From assembly GCA_019914995.1 (NCBI GenBank), contig CM034143.1, positions 1,614,501 to 1,678,500 on the forward strand: a DNA stretch of 64,000 bases, given 5' to 3'. Within the stretch, counting starts at the first letter, position 1. Every line of letters begins with the position of its first letter. Of this stretch, positions 48,015 through 64,000 are shown piece after piece. Source of the stretch: Acanthochlamys bracteata. Taxonomy: Eukaryota > Streptophyta > Magnoliopsida > Pandanales > Velloziaceae. Made by a program: the position numbers and the translations under genes. The notes beneath the pieces are model-generated. The model saw only the letters and a program-made list of their open reading frames with translations, made no database searches and was not told the origin of the DNA.

Positions 48015-49010
48015 GATTCTCACTTGAAGGTGATTGAAGGATTTGTGTTTCTGAAGTCACTGATTCTGATAGTCCCCAATTCAGAACTGGCGACATTGTC
48101 ACAGGAATCACTAGATGGGAAGAGTGTAGTTCGATTCAAAAGGCAGAGCAGCTGCGGAGATTCAAGGTTGACAGCGTGCTGCTTTTGTTATCATCTGGGT
48201 CTTCTTGGTACGATGCTTTCTTACAATATGGATCTAGTAGCTTTCTTATACAGGACTGCCAGTGTATGCAGGGTTATTTGAGGTATGTTCTCCAAAGAGG
48301 AGAATACGATTTCGTCTCTGCTGCATATGGAGCAGTTGTTGAAAATTGCAGGATCAAAAGACAAGTTAGAACATTCTTACTGTTTTAATCGTCAATGTTA
48401 TTTACTCATCTTTGCGGAGATACAGTTTCTTAAGGTTGAACTCTCAAGACGAAGCTGGAGTTTGATGCAGCTTTCAACTATAAGGATTAACCAAACTTAG
48501 ATGATGCATTGAAAGGTAATATACTTCAATCTCTACAAAACCTGTAGCTCAACATATTTGTAGATTCTGTTCTTTTGCGATTTTGCACTTTGTATGATTC
48601 AAGCTAGGTAAAATTCAAATCTTCAACCCAAGGAACCTTCCTAATAAAGGAATTGACACATATTTTGACAGCATATGCTTGATGCTGCGTCATTGAACAT
48701 AAGACTCCACATACGTATTGCAGCCTGCAGGTTGATTTCCCAGCATGGAGTTGCTGATACTGAAGGCTTACCTAGCTTGTTCTGCCTCATACCGAAGCGT
48801 TTAGCGATACAGGGCTTCCAGCAGACTGACTACCAGCATTTGTTCCCTGAGTTTGTTGATTTCAAAGTGGAGTATCACAAGCAAGGAAAGATCAACACAG
48901 AAGGACATGACTGAGGGACCTGAGAATGCTCCAGCAGCCTTGACTGGTGTGTTCACATGAAAAAATGTTGGGAAGAAAGTTGCACCTGTTGAATCTATTG
49001 AGTTTTTCAG
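48015..49010 (+). pseudogene. Decayed NADP-dependent alkenal double-bond reductase
   Basis: Translating in shifting frames gives, in order, segments of the plant 2-alkenal/double-bond reductase family (MDR superfamily). From about 48050: SEVTDSDSPQFRTGDIVTG and ITRWEECSSI. After a shift: YHLGLLGTMLSYNM. Then LQRGEYDFVSAAYGAV, the start of the Rossmann fold. After further shifts: KIAGSKDKLE, KTKLEFDAAFNYKD, MLDAASLNIRLHIRIAACRL, KRLAIQGFQQTDYQHLFPEF and, after a TGA, ENAPAALTGVF and NVGKKVAP. Several frameshifts and stops are present, and the glycine-rich NADP motif AVGQLVGQ is degraded to AVVENC. The N-terminal quarter, including the YMRGRM region, was not found. Remnants of introns may persist. 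It is a relic, not an expressed enzyme. Confidence 0.82.
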
Positions 49011-49319
49011 CTCTGTATAACATTGTCATTCTATTCTGGAGCTACTGAAATACTCAACAAGCACAAACTTAATGCCAATTTAGTCACTGTTTCAAAGAAG
49101 TTGCAGCAGTGAACTTCTCAGAACAATTCTAGAAGGATAGCCTTCAAAGAAAAAGGAAATCAAAGACGCTCCATATTGCAAGGATATTGTAGATGGGCGA
49201 AAATTTTCTCAAAATAGCTAAGTGAAACTAGTTAACACTAACTGTTGCTAAATGGAAGTATCTATATGACGGAATGTACGACGAGCTAATTGAACTAAAA
49301 GAAGCCTCTTGGATAATGA
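49011..49319. other. Spacer before the acetolactate synthase regulatory gene
   Basis: About 300 bp with no recognisable coding sequence. It probably contains the 3'UTR of the minus-strand acetolactate synthase regulatory subunit (stop at 49322..49320). Confidence 0.5.
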
Positions 49320-52300
49320 TCACAACGGAATGGAAAATCCACGCAAGTACTTAGAGTCAACTCCAGATTCACGAAGCAGAGCCACACGACCAGTTCGCGC
49401 AACCTGTTTCAGATATGGAAAGCTGATTATTGATGCTAAAATGATTGTAAAGAAATTAAATTTCCCGCACAATCAATAAGCTACAGACAAGTGAGATATT
49501 CCATATCTAACAGCTCAGCATAATTCTTCAATTCAGAACAACATAGTCGGTCTATCCTATTCGTAATAAAATTACTTTGTGATGAAACTGTAGTACAAGG
49601 GAAATGTGCACTCAAAAACTCATTGACATGCTACTTATCATGTGTCAACATGAGATGGAAGACAGGTTTTATACCATAGATACAAAAAGGATGGTATGGA
49701 AGAGGGAAAGAAGATGAGTGTCTTAGTATAATTTAAAGGATGCACAGAGTAATATACTAATATAGATAGAAACAAACCTCGCATATGCCGTAAGGCTCCA
49801 ACAACCTTTGCAAAGCAACCATTTTATCCAAATCTCCAGTCACCTAATATCGATCATAAGGGTAAGCCTCACGTAATTACTGAACAACAGGTGATTACAG
49901 CAGTACACACACGCCCACTCACACACATATACACACACAAAAAAAATAAATAAATAAATAAATAAAATCCACCTCTTCTGCTAAGCACTCAACACTCATT
50001 ATGCGAGAGTGACTATTCATGAAGAGCATAGAAGCTTTGTGAAACTATGGCCAGATCAAAATTATGACATGGCAGTTTTGTATCTTAGCATGAACAGCAA
50101 CAATTTGCAAGTTGTTTACTGTAAGACGGAACATTAATCAAGCATCATATAATGTAACACTCCGAACATCATGTACTCTAACTGCAAAGAGCTCTTTATA
50201 ATAATGAAGACCTTGGAAGTCAATAATGTGGTGAACTCAAACCTGAAGGGTAATTGTATGATCAGATACATCAACAGCTTTAGCCCGGAAGATTTCAGCA
50301 ATGTCGATAACATCTCTACGAGCAGTTGTATTTACAGCAATCTTTATAAGCATCAGTTCTCTTTCAGCAAAGGGCTGGTGAGTCAGGTCATGAACCTGAG
50401 ATGACCAGAAAGCAAACACTTCTAGAACTTCAAGTAGCAAGTTAGGTCTCGAAACATAATTAAGATTTCTACATGAAAGAAAAAGTTACCTCATGAACTT
50501 CAATGAGCTTATACAGCTGTTTTACTAACTTATCAATGGACTCATCAGTACCAGGGACTACAGTGGTGATTCGAGAAACACCTTGCCTTTCAGCAGAACC
50601 AACGGCAAGACTCTGTTACAAATTCATAAGAACTAACAAGTGTTCAAGGCGGCTTATATCAGTTGAAGGAACAAAAAAGTAAATAGAGTATAAATCTTGA
50701 AACCTGAATGTTGTAACCCCTCCTTGAAAAGACACCAGTGACAATATTGAGAACTCCCGGAGCATCATTAACCAGGATGGATAGTGTATGGGAACAAAGG
50801 CCAGTCGACTGTGTTCAGCATAAATTACAAGTTAGAATATTTCTCCAAAGCTCTCAGCCTGCTTGAGCAGCAGAAATTGACCATAACATCAATACCAAAA
50901 TTCACTCAGATAATAAACATAAGGAACAAGGATGCTAACACTTACATCTTCATCATTTAGAACACCCCAATGAGCATCTAGGACTTGATTCAGAGGAAAG
51001 ACTTCATAAGGCTCCACAGGATAAACATCACCCTTCACATAACAAAGTTTGTAAAAACACATCAACTAGAGATTCTATGAGCATCAGCTTCCTGAGTCCT
51101 GATCTTATACCATGAAGCAAAAGCCCCTCCTACTAATCTCAGGGCGACTTTAATTAACAAAAAACACAGAAAGTCCTCACACATTTGGCAAAGTCCATGC
51201 ATTTTAAAAAGTTACCTCTTATATTTTCTTTGTACATGTAAAGGAGAGTAGTAACCTACCCCTGATGATTCATCCAGGTTGCCATTAGTATACCCTTTGG
51301 TACTTCCTCTTAAAGCATTCACAGCAATTGCACCTTCAAGATCAGGATATGAAGCTGCAGAGAATCTCCAAAACGGAGCATCCTCTCCCATTTTCTCACG
51401 CCTCAAAGCAATCTAACAATTATAAAAGGGAGACACACTCAAGTCGAAAATTTAAAGATATTACTCTCAAGTGAAAAAGCTCTCATAGCCCTTGAAATTA
51501 GCTAGTTAATTCGAACCTTGCCGGTTCTAGCAACTTCTCTGATCCCAAACTTACTCAGATTCCTCAAAACAGCAACCATCTTTCCAGGATCTCCAGTTAC
51601 CTGACAATAGGATAAACAAGAAGGATTAAATTCTACTAACATAGTATTAGCAAACAACAGCATAAAAATATTAATTGTAAACCTCAATGGTTAATGAATC
51701 TTCTGAAATGTCAACAACTTTTGCTCTGAAAACATCAACCAAACCCATAACCTGAATATATCAATGAAAGTACATATTAACAACAGTATCAACTTATAAG
51801 AGAAGAAGAGAACTAAGAACTGATACTTTAGAATTTGAGTCAGCTTTCTTTATGTAGTCAAACCAAAAGAAGAATGTGTATAATAACCACTCAACAGTTA
51901 GAATGTGTAATTAGAAGCTCCCAAGTTCTGATACATGCAACAAGAACAGGTCAGCGAGAAGGGCAAATAATCAAGGAAGCGACATGTGAAAACACATCCT
52001 ACTTTTTGTAGAGTTCAAGGAGTGTAGTAAACACAATAACTTTGCATGGATGACCAAAACAGAGAGAGAATGTTACCACAAGATCAATCGAAAAAAGTTA
52101 CTACGAGATCAATGAAAAGATTGCATGCAGGTCTTATAAATTTCTCAAAGTACAAACCACTCAAGCATCCTTTGTTACCATCCTCTACTACCTTTGGAAA
52201 GGATGAAAAATGCAAAGATTACATGCAGGTTTTTATATATTTCTCAAAGTACAAACCACTCAAGCACCCTCTGCTACCACTCCTCTACTACCTTTGGAAA

Positions 52301-54122
52301 GGATGAAACCTATTAACCCTATAGTCTTCTACTAGGCTATAGGCATGCACCTTGTAAACGCTTTTTCAGGTGCCTAAACAACTTGGAACTCCCTTTATTC
52401 GATCATGCTTACATGCCACCAGCAACAGGTCTTCCCTTCAGTTTTGAGCGTGGACTTCTACTTGCCCTTTAATAAGGAAATGATATATACTCCTACAACA
52501 AACGAAACATTATCCTCCAAGACATTACTTAGACTAGTTAAAAAAATGTAGGTCCTAAGAATGAAGCAGTTATTAGACAAGAAAAGAGTCCGAATATCAG
52601 AAGAGAGTAGCAGAGTCATAAGAGATGCCATCAGACAGCACAAGAGACTACCTAAAAGAGGGACTCAAGGTGACAAAAGCCTATGCTCCAAACCACAAAT
52701 TATGTCTTGATATTCAACAATAAAAAAGATGCATGAAGTATTCAAAAAGAGGAGAAAAGAAGAAGAAACAACTAAACTCTTACACTCATTTGATCATACG
52801 AATGATTAACAGTAAATTGACGTTTGTAACATGTATTATATAAAGTCTTAATTAGTTTTGCATAAAGCAAGTCAATCCAATCAATGCATGATTAACATGT
52901 CGATTTACTCAATTTCTACTAAAGGTTACAGCAGATGCATTAAGAAAATTTGGAACCATATCCAAATATAATGTTCACCCACAATAAGCACAGCATAACA
53001 CCACAAGCCAGTAAATAAAGACTAAAATATACATAAGAATGTGAAGCACCTACCTCTTGGCGCTGGTCAGGACCCGCATTAAGTTTTACGAGCATCAATT
53101 CACGTTCTACTTGTGGCTCCTTTGATAGATCATCAACCTAAAAATACAATTACTTCAACTTTCTTCATTTGTGATACAAAATTATGTTGTTTATAATATA
53201 CTAACCTTGATTACGTTAACCAACTTATTCAATTGCTCTACAACTTGTTGCAAAACTTTATCAGTCCCCGATACAACAATAGTGAACAATGCCTTGTCTT
53301 TGTTCAACCCAACCGCAAGAGATTCAATATTATAACCTCTTCTTGCAAACACACCAGCTATTCGGTTTATCATTCCACTCTCATCACCAACAAACACAGA
53401 TATCGTATGCCTCCTCACCCTTTGCCACCATCAACAATTAAACAAAAGTATTGAAAAACAAAAAGGAACAAATATAAGTGACGAAAACAAAACTTGTCTT
53501 TAACTTTTTACTAGATTGCTTACCCCTTCACCACCATCAACAATTTCAACAACAAAATGAACGCACACACACAACAACTGAAACGTAACGAAAAAATAAA
53601 TAGCAACAAGAAAAGCTTATCCTTTTTGTTTCAGAACAACAAAATTTTAAATAAAACAGACTAAGTAAAGATAACATGCAAGAAATAACTACTAAATAAA
53701 TAAATACTAAAAAAACCATTAGCTGAAAAACTTGTGCTATTCATTTCAGAACCATCAATTTTTTTTTTAAATGAAATGCCAAAAGAATAGTAGCAAAACA
53801 AAACGGTCTTTTTGGTTCCAGAACCACACAAAAATTGAAATGAAAGAAAAAAGAGTAAAAAATCTTGTCTTTAGTTATTGTTTAGGAAGACTACTTACGA
53901 ATTACGTTTAGGAGAAACCGGGTCGGCTACAGAGACGGTCGAGGTAACAGGTCCAACTTCGGCACCGCTCGCCTGAACAAGGCGAAAACCCACATTTCTT
54001 GACCCCCTCGAGAAAGGTACCGCTACCGAGATGCACGAAGACGAAGTCACGTGATGAAAACGTGACTTTGATGCTACTGTAAAGGTGCTGGAACACGTGC
54101 CTGGTGCTGAAGCTGTCGCCAT
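49320..54122 (-). CDS. Acetolactate (acetohydroxyacid) synthase regulatory subunit
   Basis: Twelve exons join in frame: 54122-53899, 53419-53206, 53137-53054, 51751-51683, 51600-51517, 51412-51260, 51032-50946, 50808-50704, 50612-50490, 50395-50243, 49843-49778 and 49403-49320 (1446 bp, 481 aa). The start [20 protein letters not shown] is a Ser/Thr-rich plastid transit peptide. Two copies of the bacterial IlvH-type unit follow. Repeat 1 has an ACT domain at about 77-150 ([34 protein letters not shown]) and then [15 protein letters not shown]. Repeat 2 has an ACT domain from about 309 ([32 protein letters not shown]) and then [15 protein letters not shown]. The protein stimulates the catalytic subunit and confers valine/leucine feedback inhibition on branched-chain amino acid synthesis in plastids. 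The two-repeat layout is standard in plants. The 1.3-kb third intron holds a local duplication. Confidence 0.95.
52110..52312. repeat. Tandem duplication in acetolactate synthase subunit intron
   Basis: Two adjacent copies of about 95 bp, 52113-52209 and 52211-52308, share ATTTCTCAAAGTACAAACCA, CTCAAGCA, CCTCTACTACCTTTGGAAAG and GATGAAA. They lie within the third intron (51752-53053) and have no coding role. Confidence 0.8.
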
Positions 54123-54875
54123 TGCCGCCGCCGCCGTCGAGCTCTGCTGCTGCTTCTGTTAACGGGAAGATAAAAGATTTTGTTGAAAGGGTTTCAGTTT
54201 GTTTCTGTTTTTATTTGGACGTGTTTACCCTTCATTATTTTAAGGAATTACTAGTTATTGTTGTAAAAGTATAGCTTGGTATAATTAAAATGTTTGGATG
54301 GATTTGTAAACAGCAGATGAGATGGTTTGGGATAAATAGAGTTAAAACAATATAAAAAAGATTTATATATTTTAAGTATTTTAAAAAACATTTTCAACAT
54401 CGTTTATAATCAATATTTTTATAAATTTTTAAATTTGTTTTACAATATTGTGTATTTTTTTAGATTTAAAATTTAGAAGTTGCCTAAACAAATATCACAT
54501 TAGTTGGCGGCCCAATATCTATACGTTGTGAATTATCACCCATTACATTTATATATTCAATATTTCATACCTTTTTATTTTAACAGTTTAGAAAATTTAA
54601 ACTAAATGATAGTTTTTAATAATAAACATATTATTTTTATTTATTCAATTAAAAGTTATCAGGTCCAGTAATTATGAAAACACTCTAATGAAATTTGAAA
54701 TGAAAAGTAGTTAATAATATGTATGAAATTGTTTATTTCAAATGACACATATGAGAAAACTCTTGATTTGTTAATGGTGATATTTATCAAAAATTTATTT
54801 AAATTTTAATGAGTATATTGAACGAGAATGAAGAGCTCGAAGCGAAGCGTTTTAGATTTTCTGTTGTTGTTAGCC
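54123..54875. promoter_or_regulatory. Shared divergent promoter spacer (ALS subunit and IRE kinase)
   Basis: Only 753 bp separate the start codons of the minus-strand acetolactate synthase subunit and the plus-strand IRE-like kinase. A GGCCCAAT box (TGGGCC on the reverse strand) is at about 54508. An A/T-rich stretch at about 54290-54500 has weakly inverted ends (ATGTTTGGATGG and CCTAAACAAAT) and may be a decayed MITE. Shared control is inference. Confidence 0.5.

Positions 54876-64000
<9,125 letters not shown>

Noticed and set aside
47790..48060. Possible N-terminal exon of the reductase relic
   Set aside because: The translated frame there does not show the expected YMRGRM or other early family motifs, so it was not included.

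Overview
The window is nuclear DNA of a flowering plant, probably a eudicot. Genes are split by many short AT-rich GT..AG introns and separated by AT-rich, repeat-bearing intergenic DNA, and every protein recognised belongs to a plant family. I assembled exon models by hand, checking splice sites and reading phase. Ten models are complete and in frame; two genes run off the ends of the window.

Layout. 1-150 (-): first codons of an unidentified gene leaving the left edge. 1127-3949 (-): kinetochore protein SPC24 (MUN-like), whose second coding intron appears to be AT..AC. 5216-7678 (-): WAT1/UMAMIT-type EamA transporter. 10863-14820 (-): probable plastid-targeted Rossmann-like (SLOG/DprA-like) protein. 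15726-23284 (-): 14-exon GH20 beta-N-acetylhexosaminidase, HEXO3-like. 26868-27854 (+): intronless DUF7086 protein with an EAR-type LxLxL motif. 28161-29720 (-) and 44689-46309 (+): two GH28 polygalacturonases with matching intron phases in opposite orientation. 35197-37751 (+): uL18-like ribosomal protein with a lysine-rich N-terminal extension. 40287-41295 (-): GT31-type glycosyltransferase. 49320-54122 (-): 12-exon acetolactate synthase regulatory subunit. 54876-64000 (+): IRE-family AGC kinase, running off the right edge.

Two decayed genes sit in apparently empty DNA: a cytochrome P450 3' part (32205-32726, -) and an alkenal double-bond reductase (48015-49010, +). Intergenic and intronic DNA holds several small terminal-inverted-repeat elements, two with TTA target duplications and one with a 7-bp duplication. 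It also holds a 412-bp fold-back between (TA)n tracts and several local segmental duplications.

Functionally the genes do not form a cluster. The two polygalacturonases, the GT31 enzyme and the hexosaminidase all act on cell-wall or glycan substrates, but I see no evidence of co-regulation. The acetolactate synthase subunit and the IRE kinase are divergently transcribed from a shared spacer of about 750 bp. No tRNA, rRNA or CRISPR was seen, and no virus-like sequence was recognised.
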